IMG/VR virus record: IMGVR_UViG_3300047181_000043
Coordinates: 1 to 57,838 of that record
Reading direction: 5' to 3' (one strand)
Origin: a virus
Length of the DNA: 57,838 nt
Positions 23,431-32,319 of this stretch are shown here, piece after piece. Under the pieces are notes generated by a model that was not told the origin of the DNA, ran no database searches, and was given only the letters and a program-made list of their open reading frames with translations. The position numbers were made by a program, and so were the translations under genes. How positions within the stretch are numbered: the stretch's first letter is position 1; every line of letters begins with the position of its first letter.

Positions 23431-25014
23431 ATGACAGGACTAACATTTAATCGCGACTCACTTATTGAAGCTATCAGCAAGAAAGCTGTCAAGAACCCTT
23501 CCTCAAAGAATGTGGAAGAAATTAAATCCCTTATCGGTGATGTCAAGAAGCCATCCACCAAGGATTCTAGTGTTATCGACACTACGAAGTGGGGAACGGT
23601 TAAACCTGTCGGTGTGAAACTCGAGTCAATAATTAAAAAGACATCTGCTGCAAATATTGCTACCCGGGCATTGTATGAAGCGGAAAACGCAGCAGTTTCA
23701 AAATCTGGGGCATTCCGACTAATATCAGGAATTGTTGCCGATCGCGGGCATGCAAAGTTTGCATTTAGCCGGCGCGGAGTTCCTGTTAAAGTTGAAATTA
23801 TGTATCCGAATGCAAACGGAATGATTTCGTTGAAGGTCATGGTTGATGGTTCTGAGGATAAGACCACGGAAATCCGCCTGGACGATGAAAGATACATTAA
23901 CAATTTTGGTTCATTCATCATCTCAGTAGTAGATGAAATTCTTGATGAAGCGGGAATGCGGTCCAATATTGGTTCTGGATATGATCCTTATACGGATATT
24001 GCAGGGCAGATTGATGATAGCACTCAAAAGGACGCAACTCCAGTTTCTGCCGCAGGTAATTCAGGTGCGATGCCTATCTGGGTAATGGAATCCAAATTTA
24101 GTAAGGCGTTTGCTTTAGTTGAAGCTGAACAGGGCAAGGATGAGGAAGAGACTCCCACCCCTTCTACGGTTAATGCTGAGACTCCTCCTATTGGGGCAGA
24201 TGAGCTTGGATTTGACCTTTCTACTATGGGTACCGATACTACAGCTCCCGTTGATTCCGGAGCCATTGGCGGCATTCCTGCGGGCGCTGGTGACATGGGT
24301 GATTTGGGTGGACTTGCTGGTTTGGGTGGTAATGATCCATTGAGCACAGGAATGCCCGCTGGTATGCCCGGTACAGGTGCGGTAGAACCATCTGCTCCAG
24401 TAGCTGATGCTCCCACTGTTGATGTTTCCAATGTTTCTAGCTGGAGCCAAGACGCCGTTCGTGGAATGGCTAAGTTGCTGGCTCGCGCCGCATACAACTC
24501 TGCAAAGCGCGGAAACGCTCCTATTCCAAGTGAACGCGATCTACTCAACGGTTCCACTGGATACGTAACTGAAGATTCTAATAAGTTGCGCGATCAATTC
24601 CTTGACGTATATTCGGAACTTAAGGGTGCACAAATGGATGAGAACTTATTCAATAAGTTTGAAACCGCTCTTGCTGATGCATCGATAAATCCAGATAGCT
24701 TTAACGCTTGGCTTCAGGAAAACTTGGATCAGATTCAAGGATCGGTCACTATGGATGATTCGATTGATGAAGATCTATTTAAGGACCAGACTCAGAATTT
24801 TCCCAAAGGTGGTGAAAAGAAGCAGACTGCAGCGCCTAGCGGTAGCGGCGACTTCGATTCTTTCCTATCCAGTTTGGATAATTTTGGTGCAGGTGAAAAG
24901 ACTTCTGATGTTCCTGGAATCACTCCCGAAGAACTTGGCGCAAGTGCTGATATCTTTGGTTTGAAGAAAGAAGCGAAGAAGGTGGAAAAAGAACCTTTGC
25001 CAAATCTTCAATAA
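23431..25014 (+). CDS. Hypothetical protein with disordered middle, 527 aa
   Basis: Not recognised. Residues 1-205 are folded (RLISGIVADRGHAKFAFSRR, then beta strands and a helix). Residues ~205-330 are low in complexity with Gly, Ala, Pro, Thr and Asp (GGIPAGAGDMGDLGGLAGLGG). The last ~200 are helical and acidic with a basic end (KKEAKKVEKEPLPNLQ). The long flexible linker between two domains is reminiscent of virion or scaffold proteins. A weak late-type motif precedes it, though it sits between replication genes. Confidence 0.65.
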   Translation: MTGLTFNRDSLIEAISKKAVKNPSSKNVEEIKSLIGDVKKPSTKDSSVIDTTKWGTVKPVGVKLESIIKKTSAANIATRALYEAENAAVSKSGAFRLISGIVADRGHAKFAFSRRGVPVKVEIMYPNANGMISLKVMVDGSEDKTTEIRLDDERYINNFGSFIISVVDEILDEAGMRSNIGSGYDPYTDIAGQIDDSTQKDATPVSAAGNSGAMPIWVMESKFSKAFALVEAEQGKDEEETPTPSTVNAETPPIGADELGFDLSTMGTDTTAPVDSGAIGGIPAGAGDMGDLGGLAGLGGNDPLSTGMPAGMPGTGAVEPSAPVADAPTVDVSNVSSWSQDAVRGMAKLLARAAYNSAKRGNAPIPSERDLLNGSTGYVTEDSNKLRDQFLDVYSELKGAQMDENLFNKFETALADASINPDSFNAWLQENLDQIQGSVTMDDSIDEDLFKDQTQNFPKGGEKKQTAAPSGSGDFDSFLSSLDNFGAGEKTSDVPGITPEELGASADIFGLKKEAKKVEKEPLPNLQ

Positions 25015-25038
25015 TATTATTATATTTTCGTATAGAAC

Positions 25039-25063
25039 AAAGCCGGATATTTCCGGCTTTTTT
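25039..25063 (+). terminator. Intrinsic terminator
   Basis: AAAGCCGGA and TCCGGCTTT pair around four bases and end in a T-run. Confidence 0.9.
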
Positions 25064-25073
25064 CGTATATGTT

Positions 25074-26276
25074 ATGTACATGGAAAACATTACTAATCTA
25101 CCGACTATACAAAACACAGTTTCAAATACCCCCGTGGTGGTATCCGTATATTCAAGCATCAAAAGCCGCCTGTCATTTCTAGGCGGTATGATTGCGAATC
25201 AAAAGGATGCGGATAAGCAAACTGTGATCATTTCCAGTATGATCCATAAGAATGACAAGGATCAGGAATATAGCTGTCTCCGATTCTGTACATCGGATTT
25301 CGAAATTTTTACTGAAGTTCCTAATCTATCACAATTTAAGAAACCAGTTTTACCTAGCATTGTCGAAGTGAATCTTTACGATCTGATCGCATTTGTTAAT
25401 TCTGATCTGGATGATTCCATTACATTCTTTGTAAATGGTGATGAGTTGATTGTGAGTTCATATTATTCTCCTGAATTGGATATGGACCAGGTGCAGGTAA
25501 GTTTGAAGATCATTCGTAAATATGAGAATATTATAGATCCTGTGGCAGGTGATGTTGAATTTGCTCATATGGACGCTGTAGATTTCTTTATCTTCACTCG
25601 TGATATGAATCTGTTAGGTAGAAATAAGACTGCTGATCTATATGTAAACGGAAATATTCTGATTTTTACTGCGGAATGTACCGGCTTGTATACTAAAGTT
25701 TCTCTGGATAAGAAAGATTATAATTTTTCTCCAGTTCTTAAGCATTACACAGTCCCACATCGTTTGTTTTCTATGTTGGGAATTAGCGATCGAGGAAGCT
25801 CTATCAAAATGATGCTTCGATATAATCGTATAGTTGTTGAAACTGAGGAATATGTATTTAGTGTGCCAGTTACCGAAGTAGTGGCGCCCATAGAAGAACC
25901 GCCTGTCGGCTCGCCTGTCGGCATATTTACAATACTTCGCAAGGTATTTGCTGAGAAGATGTCCTGGTTTGAAGGAATGAATTCACCAAACCCTAGTAAG
26001 AATATTAAGATTTCTAAGTATTCTGATACAGTAGCTGAGTTTGTTGCCGATTATGAAGGTAGATATTCACTATCATTTCTCGTTGCCGGCGCTATAGAAT
26101 TTGAAAATCAATTTGAATTGTACTTGCCTCTATTTGTGAATCTCTTTAAGGATGAACGGATAGATGCAGTTAAGTTTCAGCTATATGATGACGGTTCAAT
26201 TAGGATTGATACTGAAATACCGGGAATGAAAAAGAACATGGTATATAACCATTCTAGGTTTGATGAACATAATTGA
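25074..26276 (+). CDS. Hypothetical beta-rich protein, possibly clamp-like, 400 aa
   Basis: Not firmly recognised. The sequence alternates strands and helices with lengths like those of sliding clamps: VNLYDLIAFVNSDLDDSITF, SSIKMMLRYNRIVVETEEYV, VKFQLYDDGSIRIDTEI. Three such blocks could make a three-domain clamp-like fold, next to the gp45-like gene. I see no polymerase-binding signature. It carries two tandem copies of the ten-base word GCCTGTCGGC, coding for PVGSPVG, in a linker near residue 280. The start could be 25074 or 25080. A terminator lies at its 3' end. Confidence 0.45.
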   Translation: MYMENITNLPTIQNTVSNTPVVVSVYSSIKSRLSFLGGMIANQKDADKQTVIISSMIHKNDKDQEYSCLRFCTSDFEIFTEVPNLSQFKKPVLPSIVEVNLYDLIAFVNSDLDDSITFFVNGDELIVSSYYSPELDMDQVQVSLKIIRKYENIIDPVAGDVEFAHMDAVDFFIFTRDMNLLGRNKTADLYVNGNILIFTAECTGLYTKVSLDKKDYNFSPVLKHYTVPHRLFSMLGISDRGSSIKMMLRYNRIVVETEEYVFSVPVTEVVAPIEEPPVGSPVGIFTILRKVFAEKMSWFEGMNSPNPSKNIKISKYSDTVAEFVADYEGRYSLSFLVAGAIEFENQFELYLPLFVNLFKDERIDAVKFQLYDDGSIRIDTEIPGMKKNMVYNHSRFDEHN

Positions 26277-26280
26277 TCGA

Positions 26281-26751
26281 TTAGCCTTCCGGAGTTTCTT
26301 CGGAAGGCTTTTTGTTAAGCTCGGAATTGATCAAATCTTCTAAAGGATCTGATTCAACCGTAATGTCATTATCTAGAATTGAATCCCAGTCTGGAGAAGC
26401 TTCGAGTCCTTCTTCTGCGTTATCAATAATATTATCGACTTGATTATCTGGATTATTCAATATTTCATCCAATGCGTCCAATTCGGTCTCGAGATTGCCG
26501 ACAGGCTTTACTTCGGGTTGTGAGTTTTCAGAAGATGCGTTTTTAACAATATCTTTAAACTCATCCATGATAAGGATATTTATTGAACCGTCACTGGTTC
26601 TGAATTTTCCGTAAATTTTAGGATTATCCATTTGCATTTGCATCACTTTGTCTGCAGCCTGCTTCCACATATATTCCAGTTGGTTCAGGGACAGTCCTGG
26701 ATATTGTTCTGCCATATCTCGGATGATAAAACTGTGTTTTGAGGATTGCAT
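26281..26751 (-). CDS. Hypothetical acidic protein, 156 aa
   Basis: Not recognised. The first ~75 residues look folded and helical (SFIIRDMAEQYPGLSLNQLEYMWKQAADKVM). The rest is very acidic and Asn-rich (LDALDEILNNPDNQVDNIIDNAEEGLE), probably disordered. AAGG lies before the ATG. It runs leftward, converging on the clamp-like gene, and shares a divergent control region (26752-26820) with the next rightward gene, each side with its own GATAAACTA. A small virion-associated or anti-host protein is possible. Confidence 0.6.
   Translation of the reverse strand: MQSSKHSFIIRDMAEQYPGLSLNQLEYMWKQAADKVMQMQMDNPKIYGKFRTSDGSINILIMDEFKDIVKNASSENSQPEVKPVGNLETELDALDEILNNPDNQVDNIIDNAEEGLEASPDWDSILDNDITVESDPLEDLINSELNKKPSEETPEG
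26283..26313 (+). terminator. Intrinsic terminator of the 25074 gene, inside the convergent gene's end
   Basis: AGCCTTCCG and CGGAAGGCT pair and run into T on the plus strand. The stem also codes for the end of the leftward gene (SEETPEG). Confidence 0.8.
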
Positions 26752-26774
26752 AAATATACCTTATGAATATGCGT

Positions 26775-26783
26775 TAGTTTATC
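26775..26783 (-). promoter_or_regulatory. Late-type motif GATAAACTA, leftward
   Basis: It is read toward the 26751 gene and forms one half of an inverted pair with the rightward copy at 26790. The two copies can also form a hairpin with a 6-base loop. Confidence 0.55.
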
Positions 26784-26789
26784 TTGGGT

Positions 26790-26798
26790 GATAAACTA
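26790..26798 (+). promoter_or_regulatory. Late-type motif GATAAACTA, rightward
   Basis: It lies 22 bases before the ATG at 26821. Back-to-back with the leftward copy, it makes a compact divergent promoter. Confidence 0.55.
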
Positions 26799-26820
26799 GC
26801 GAGTAGTTAAAGGCGGTTTT

Positions 26821-27348
26821 ATGTATAAGAAGGATAATTTACTTTCCCTTAATAGTGGAGTTGATATTTTCTCGCAGATCGAGGATGATATTGTAAACTC
26901 GTCTCCCCACACATTTCAACCGACTAATGAATTTCGTAGTCTGTACAAGCGACAGTCCGGACCAATTACAGAAACTTCATCCGGACCCCAGGATATTCCT
27001 GATGATGAAGGTATTGCTGATATGACCGGAGATTGGGATAAATATAATAAAAAGCCATTTTCAGCTAAAGCAACGCAAGCCCGCCAGGGGGCGACGCAAC
27101 AGGCACGTAATGTCCAGCAAGGTAAAGGACCCGTACTGCCTCCATCTCAACCAGTGCGTCGCCCCCAGACCGAGCAACCCAAGGTTACTATACCACCCAA
27201 TCCATTTACTGAGGCGGTTGGTAGATATAATCAATATTTGTCATCGGAATATAATAAACCTGGACTGACAGAATCACAGAAGAAGACAATCAGCGCAATG
27301 CATAAGGCATTCAACGCGGTTGCTCAAGAAGCGTTAAAAAAGTTATAA
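26821..27348 (+). CDS. Hypothetical Pro/Gln-rich protein, 175 aa
   Basis: Not recognised. The first 125 residues are polar and probably unfolded, with a Gln/Ala/Arg stretch (ATQARQGATQQARNVQQGKG) and a Pro-rich stretch (LPPSQPVRRPQTEQPKVTIPP). The last ~45 form a likely helix pair (QKKTISAMHKAFNAVAQEALKKL). It has its own late-type motif and a terminator, so it is a single-gene unit lying between replication genes, and is probably a virion-associated or DNA-binding protein. Confidence 0.6.
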   Translation: MYKKDNLLSLNSGVDIFSQIEDDIVNSSPHTFQPTNEFRSLYKRQSGPITETSSGPQDIPDDEGIADMTGDWDKYNKKPFSAKATQARQGATQQARNVQQGKGPVLPPSQPVRRPQTEQPKVTIPPNPFTEAVGRYNQYLSSEYNKPGLTESQKKTISAMHKAFNAVAQEALKKL

Positions 27349-27353
27349 TAATT

Positions 27354-27379
27354 AAAAGGTTCCATCCGGGACCTTTTTT
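27354..27379 (+). terminator. Intrinsic terminator
   Basis: AAAAGGTTCC and GGGACCTTTT pair with one wobble around ATCC and end in six T. Confidence 0.88.
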
Positions 27380-27391
27380 CATGTAAAATTA

Positions 27392-27404
27392 TTATCTTTG
27401 TTAT
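27392..27404 (+). promoter_or_regulatory. Early-type promoter motif for the polymerase gene
   Basis: TTATCTTTGTTAT ends two bases before the ATG at 27407, with no ribosome binding site. Confidence 0.6.
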
Positions 27405-27406
27405 TG

Positions 27407-30364
27407 ATGTCAGCTTTACCAACTCAACAAACAACCATTCCCATGTACCGATCTGTCTCGTATGACAGGCGGAAAGGGTTAATGTTTGTATATTATGAAG
27501 ATGGCTCGCGCAATGCCTATAACGTAAAACATTGCCTATATACCCCCAACCAGGGCCAGTACGGGTCACAACGATGCGGAATGCGGGACATCTATGGTAA
27601 GGAGATGTATGTCTCCTACGTAGATGCTAATGAGGAGATGGAGATTAGGCGCCGGCATGAAGGCGCTCGTAATGATATTTCAGAATGTGATGTTGATATA
27701 ACTACGCGATTCTTGCAGCAACACTATGCCGGCATTAAAGAACTAAAGTTTGACAGTAAGAAAATTAACAAGGGCTATATAGATATCGAAGTAGCCGCTC
27801 TGGATAAATTTCCAGTAGCTTCTAGGGCCGACAGGCCTATAAATTGCGTTACCTTTTATTGTACTTATGACGACAAGTATATAGTATATGGACTTAATCG
27901 CGAACTGTCTCCTCAAATGCAACAAAAGTTTGCTGACGAGAATGCCATTTATATTAGCTGCCGAGATGAAGCCACCCTTTTAACTGAGCTATTTACTAGA
28001 ATCGGCAATTCCGATTTGGATATTTTTACAGGTTATAATTCTGACTGGTTTGATATTCCATATTTGGTAAACCGGGCACAAAAACTGGATGTTGATATTC
28101 GTCTGATGTCCCGTCTACCCGGTCAGTATAAATCGGCATATATAAATAAGAATGATGGTAAGTTGATACTTGCTGGCACTGAAATCATTGACTATCTGAC
28201 ACTTTATAAGAAATATTCTCGTTCCGAGCGCGATTCATATAAGTTGGACGCGGTTGGAAAGGATGAAGTAAAGGAACAGAAGGCACCACTGCCTGACGGC
28301 TATCGTTCATATATTAAATATTGGGATGAATTTGCCTTTTATAACTTGAAAGACGTTAAGCTGCTTGTTAAGATTGAAAACAAGAAAAAACTATTTGATA
28401 TGGTTATTGGAACGTGTTCCGAGGCCCGAGTCAAATTCTCAAGTATTTTTTCTGCTAAGCAAATATTAGTTGGATTCATCTTAAATTATCTACATGATAA
28501 GAAGATTGCACTTCCTCCCCTTCGTAGACATGAAGCTAAAACCTTCCCAGGTGCTTATGTTTACTCAGTTCCGGGTCATTATAGATATCTAGTAAATTAC
28601 GATTATCGCTCCATGTATCCATCCATCATGATGGGCGCCAACATTTCTCCTGAAACCAAGGTAGAATATAAGGCAGGATATGAAGTTCCTGCGGATGTTA
28701 AGAATAATCTGGTACAATCTCCTTGGACCGCCGATGGTACGAAACAAGTATTCTATCGCAAGGATATTGTAGGTATTGTTCCTTCCATCACCAAGATTAT
28801 TTTTGATGGAAGAACTGCATTGAAGAAGACGATGCAGCAGATGGAGCGCGAAGGAAAGACAGTAGAAGCTCAGTATTACGATACCAAGCAGAATTCATAT
28901 AAGACGTTTGGTAACTCACTATATGGTTTGTTGGGCATGCCCCATTTCCATTTCTATGATATTGATAATTCCGCCTCGATTACTGGATTTGGCGTGCAGC
29001 TTATTAAGACAACGGTCAAAAAATTAGCTGATTACTTCGAAAATGGGTTACCTAGAGATGATAGGTATTTTAAAACCTTCGATTCCTGGCCAACGATGAA
29101 TGAAAAGTATCGAGGGATTCATGTTGGTATTGATGGCGAATCTTATCAAAACCGAATGAGTCATGGTGATACTGATTCCTTCTTTGTCAAGTATGATGAT
29201 TTATATGCACCATTCGAGGAATTGGCTAGTACCAATTTGGAAACCGTGATATTTGATAAGGGAAAGGTAGTATTTAAGAAGCGGTTCCAATACAAGGATA
29301 AAAAGTCGTTTAAGGAAATTGAAAAGATATGTGCTTCCAACACTCCCGGTTGGGATGATTTGGAAGATGATGTTAGAGATGATAAGGCAACCATCGAATA
29401 TGCAAAACATTTATATGTGGTTGAAAAGGACGCGTGGGATTGTTATTTCGCGGAATCTACTAAATACACTGATGCTATAGTCAATATGACCGAGATCGAT
29501 CGTGCTCGATTGATGTGGGACGGTTGTTTTAAGGATAAAAAGAGTGACGTTCGTATTATCATGAACCGGTTCACATTAACCGATTTCAGTCGTATGCTAG
29601 ATACTTGTATCATGGAAGAAAAACTGGCTGAGATTATGTTGGATTTTTCTAATTATTGGAATTTCTATGAAAACACCTTGTTCTTGAAGCGCGAGAAATG
29701 CATTCTTCAGGCAATTGTGTTGGCTAAGAAAAAATATATCTGCTATATCGAATCAAACGAAGATATCAAAACCCACGAGGCTAAGTTTAAATCCACGGGT
29801 GTTGAAATCGTGCGTTCATCTACTCCAGCATTTACCCGAAAATACATTCTCGACCTGGTTAAAGAAATGGTTAAGAAGATGGATAAGGATGCGGTTCGTA
29901 AGAGATATTTTGAAATCAAAAAAGAATTTTACTCATTGGTGGCAAAGGGTGATGTTGCATCTATCTCATTGCCGTCAGGTGTCAAAAAAGATCCTCCTAT
30001 CTGGAAAGAATACATAAGGTATTCGGACGAAGAAAAGAAGAAGTGGGACTGGCGTATCAAAGTGTCCGCTGTTTGGAACCATTTGATTGAAACGGACGAG
30101 GAACTTAAGAAACTACCTCTCGAGCCGGTGTTTGAATCCTCTAAGGTCAAGTTCTTAAAGGTTAAGGAAAATCGATTTGGACTTACTGCAATTGCATATG
30201 TGGGTACCGAATGTCCTAAGCGCCTGTTTGAATTATTTAGTGTGGACTGGGATATGCAATGGGATAAGACTTTCGGTGAAACTATGGGAAGATTCTTTGA
30301 GGCTGTGGGATGGTCAAAAGAATTTGAACGGGATCAGCGCCACATTATGAAGCGTCTACTTTGA
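27407..30364 (+). CDS. DNA polymerase, family B, gp43-like
   Basis: The replicative polymerase with proofreading. The exonuclease part has YIDIE (near residue 124-128), FTGYNSDWFDIPYL (near 204) and YNLKDVKLL. The polymerase part has YDYRSMYPSI (motif A, near 397), KQNSYKTFGNSLYG (motif B, near 494) and HGDTDSFF (motif C, near 585), with KKKYICY as the later KxY-type motif. At 985 aa it is longer than T4 gp43 (898). The His in HGDTDS replaces the usual Tyr. I start at ATG 27407, because the upstream TTG codons lie in the promoter motif. The C-terminus (RHIMKRLL) could hold the clamp-binding tail. Confidence 0.93.
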   Translation: MSALPTQQTTIPMYRSVSYDRRKGLMFVYYEDGSRNAYNVKHCLYTPNQGQYGSQRCGMRDIYGKEMYVSYVDANEEMEIRRRHEGARNDISECDVDITTRFLQQHYAGIKELKFDSKKINKGYIDIEVAALDKFPVASRADRPINCVTFYCTYDDKYIVYGLNRELSPQMQQKFADENAIYISCRDEATLLTELFTRIGNSDLDIFTGYNSDWFDIPYLVNRAQKLDVDIRLMSRLPGQYKSAYINKNDGKLILAGTEIIDYLTLYKKYSRSERDSYKLDAVGKDEVKEQKAPLPDGYRSYIKYWDEFAFYNLKDVKLLVKIENKKKLFDMVIGTCSEARVKFSSIFSAKQILVGFILNYLHDKKIALPPLRRHEAKTFPGAYVYSVPGHYRYLVNYDYRSMYPSIMMGANISPETKVEYKAGYEVPADVKNNLVQSPWTADGTKQVFYRKDIVGIVPSITKIIFDGRTALKKTMQQMEREGKTVEAQYYDTKQNSYKTFGNSLYGLLGMPHFHFYDIDNSASITGFGVQLIKTTVKKLADYFENGLPRDDRYFKTFDSWPTMNEKYRGIHVGIDGESYQNRMSHGDTDSFFVKYDDLYAPFEELASTNLETVIFDKGKVVFKKRFQYKDKKSFKEIEKICASNTPGWDDLEDDVRDDKATIEYAKHLYVVEKDAWDCYFAESTKYTDAIVNMTEIDRARLMWDGCFKDKKSDVRIIMNRFTLTDFSRMLDTCIMEEKLAEIMLDFSNYWNFYENTLFLKREKCILQAIVLAKKKYICYIESNEDIKTHEAKFKSTGVEIVRSSTPAFTRKYILDLVKEMVKKMDKDAVRKRYFEIKKEFYSLVAKGDVASISLPSGVKKDPPIWKEYIRYSDEEKKKWDWRIKVSAVWNHLIETDEELKKLPLEPVFESSKVKFLKVKENRFGLTAIAYVGTECPKRLFELFSVDWDMQWDKTFGETMGRFFEAVGWSKEFERDQRHIMKRLL

Positions 30365-30721
30365 TGCACCTGCATATGCGCAAGTTCCGTATTGCTTTCC
30401 GCCACCTGAAGCCTGTGTAAATTTTCCTGGTGATTTGTAGAATGGGCGGAAGGTATCACCTGAATACTTTTTAGCAACTGATCTATTCGCTAAATGCACA
30501 ATGTGTTGATTATTTAGTTGTTTTTCTATGCCATTCAATTTTTCATCTTTCTCAAAGTAGTCGGATCCACTACCATCAACAACATTGGATGTTGGCTTTT
30601 CATATTTATCGATGGGAATAACGGAATTTCCAACAGGAACTCCATCGGTTACCATCATGAACTGGTTTCCATTATAATCCGGATTTCCTCCGCTTTCATA
30701 TATAGTGACCAACGCTTCCAT
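30356..30721 (-). CDS. Hypothetical protein, 121 aa
   Basis: Not recognised. The frame is open to 30787, but I start at the ATG at 30721, since the upstream part is the control region of the clamp loader gene. The product is Gly-, Asn- and Ser-rich with short strands (NQFMMVTDGVPVGNSVIPIDKYEKPTSN), perhaps a small secreted-like or virion protein; no signal peptide is seen. Its end overlaps the polymerase end by nine bases, in convergent orientation, so transcription from the two sides would meet here without a terminator. Confidence 0.5.
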   Translation of the reverse strand: MEALVTIYESGGNPDYNGNQFMMVTDGVPVGNSVIPIDKYEKPTSNVVDGSGSDYFEKDEKLNGIEKQLNNQHIVHLANRSVAKKYSGDTFRPFYKSPGKFTQASGGGKQYGTCAYAGASK

Positions 30722-30771
30722 AATTGAGTTTTTAATATTATAACTCAAGTCGCTTTTTTCTAATAAAAATG

Positions 30772-30784
30772 TTATCTTTGTTAT
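30772..30784 (+). promoter_or_regulatory. Early-type promoter motif for the clamp loader
   Basis: TTATCTTTGTTAT, 17 bases before the ATG at 30802, with GAGGT between. This transcript would carry a short leader. Confidence 0.6.
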
Positions 30785-30801
30785 CACTGTAGAGGTAGTT
30801 T

Positions 30802-31833
30802 ATGACTAATGCGTTAGGAAGTATTGCTCCAAGTTCGGAAAAAGCCGTTACCAAGATAGGCGAAGCTGCTCGTATATCCGGAAAGGGTCTTCCTTGGGAC
30901 ATTAAATATGCCCCAACCACCTATCAACAGGTTTTGATTCCTAAGTCGATTAGATCACTTCTGGATGGCTTTATTCAGAATGGCATGCCACATCTTATTT
31001 TTTATTCTAAGAAGCCAGGAACCGCTAAAACGACTGTAGCAAGTCTTATTCCAAAGATAACGGGATCCCAGGTTAGATTTTATAATGCTTCTCGAAAAGC
31101 CGTTCAATCTACTATTGATGAAATTGAAGAATTTGCAAAACAGGCAGGTTCGGCAATAAAGTTCGTTATTTTGGATGAAGCTGACTCTGCAAGAAATGCC
31201 GCCTTTATGGAATCCTTAAGATCGTTGATGACTTCTTTGAATGGTAGAGTAATCTTTATTCTTACCTGTAACGAAGTTCAAAATATTCCTGAACCTATTG
31301 AATCCAGATGTACTAAGGTTAACTTTGATGTTCCAGAAGATCCAAAGAAGCCGCAAGATTCATTAAAGATTCCGCTGTTTAATAGATTGATTGAAATCGC
31401 AACTACAGAAACCACTATCAGTGGTGGAACGTTCGATAAAAAAACTATTGCTGCGATAGCTAAAAAGAATTTCCCTGATGTTAGACATACTCTATTATCA
31501 ATGATGGAAACATTCAATGTCAATGGTGGATCGATTGTTGGCGATCCTGTTGAAGCGGTTAAAACAGATGATGTTAAAGTGATCTGGGCACATCTTGTTG
31601 CAGGTGATCTAGTTGCCGCTAGGCAGCACTTCTATGAACAGGTAAATGAATATTCTGCATTCTTTACAGAAATCCTTGATTATGCACAAACCCAAGTGGT
31701 AGGCGTTAATCTGGCATATGTTACAAGCATCGTGGCGGAACATCAATTTAAGTCGGCATATGATAGAGTGGTCCAAGAATTGAATATTCAGGGCATGTTT
31801 GCTAAGATAATCCTTCGGCTCGCGGGAAAATAA
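30802..31833 (+). CDS. Clamp loader ATPase subunit, gp44-like
   Basis: An AAA+ ATPase that opens the sliding clamp and places it on DNA. Walker A is SKKPGTAKTT at about 69-78, Walker B FVILDEAD at about 121-128, and the arginine-finger motif ESRC at 167-170. The small-subunit-interacting C-terminal helical collar follows. At 343 aa it is near T4 gp44 (319). GAGG precedes the ATG. Its TAA overlaps the ATG of the next gene (TAATG), the layout expected for gp44-gp62, whose products work in a fixed ratio. Confidence 0.88.
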   Translation: MTNALGSIAPSSEKAVTKIGEAARISGKGLPWDIKYAPTTYQQVLIPKSIRSLLDGFIQNGMPHLIFYSKKPGTAKTTVASLIPKITGSQVRFYNASRKAVQSTIDEIEEFAKQAGSAIKFVILDEADSARNAAFMESLRSLMTSLNGRVIFILTCNEVQNIPEPIESRCTKVNFDVPEDPKKPQDSLKIPLFNRLIEIATTETTISGGTFDKKTIAAIAKKNFPDVRHTLLSMMETFNVNGGSIVGDPVEAVKTDDVKVIWAHLVAGDLVAARQHFYEQVNEYSAFFTEILDYAQTQVVGVNLAYVTSIVAEHQFKSAYDRVVQELNIQGMFAKIILRLAGK

Positions 31834-32300
31834 TGGCCAGGTTTGATTGTTTCCGTTTTCTATCTGATAGAAAAGATGGTATAGTCCCGTCAAATGACGA
31901 TATGGATACATTCGACTTGTTTCAAACAAATCGTGCATTTTCCATGAGCGCCAACGATCCTCGTTATAGGGATATAAAAGTAAAGATAGACCTGATCGAT
32001 AAATTCGACGCGCTGTCATTTCATCGATTGGAGAAGAAACACCAATGCATGGCATATACAGCTTTGAATGATATGTTCTGTCAGGGTAGATGGATTTTCC
32101 CTAAAAAGGAAGCGAGTAACCAAACAAAGATATCTGACCTTATAGATAAGTTATGTAAGATATTTGATTGCGGTGACAGTACAGCCCGGGAGTGGTTGCG
32201 ACGCAAACTATACACCCCGGAAGAGATTGATATGATGTATACATACCTTTTCGATAGAGATTCCCTAATAAATAAAAAATCAGGCACCGCTAAAAAGTAA
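31833..32300 (+). CDS. Probable clamp loader small subunit, gp62-like
   Basis: It follows the gp44-like gene with a one-base overlap, as gp62 does in T4. At 155 aa it is a little shorter than gp62 (187). It is mostly helical (ISDLIDKLCKIFDCGDSTAREWLRRKL) and has a basic aromatic stretch (CQGRWIFPKKEA) where gp62 has PRGKRYGKW-like residues. The similarity is weak by eye, and the call rests mainly on gene order. No ATPase motif is present, as expected. Confidence 0.5.
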   Translation: MARFDCFRFLSDRKDGIVPSNDDMDTFDLFQTNRAFSMSANDPRYRDIKVKIDLIDKFDALSFHRLEKKHQCMAYTALNDMFCQGRWIFPKKEASNQTKISDLIDKLCKIFDCGDSTAREWLRRKLYTPEEIDMMYTYLFDRDSLINKKSGTAKK

Positions 32301-32319
32301 TTTTTCTTATATTTCGGAT

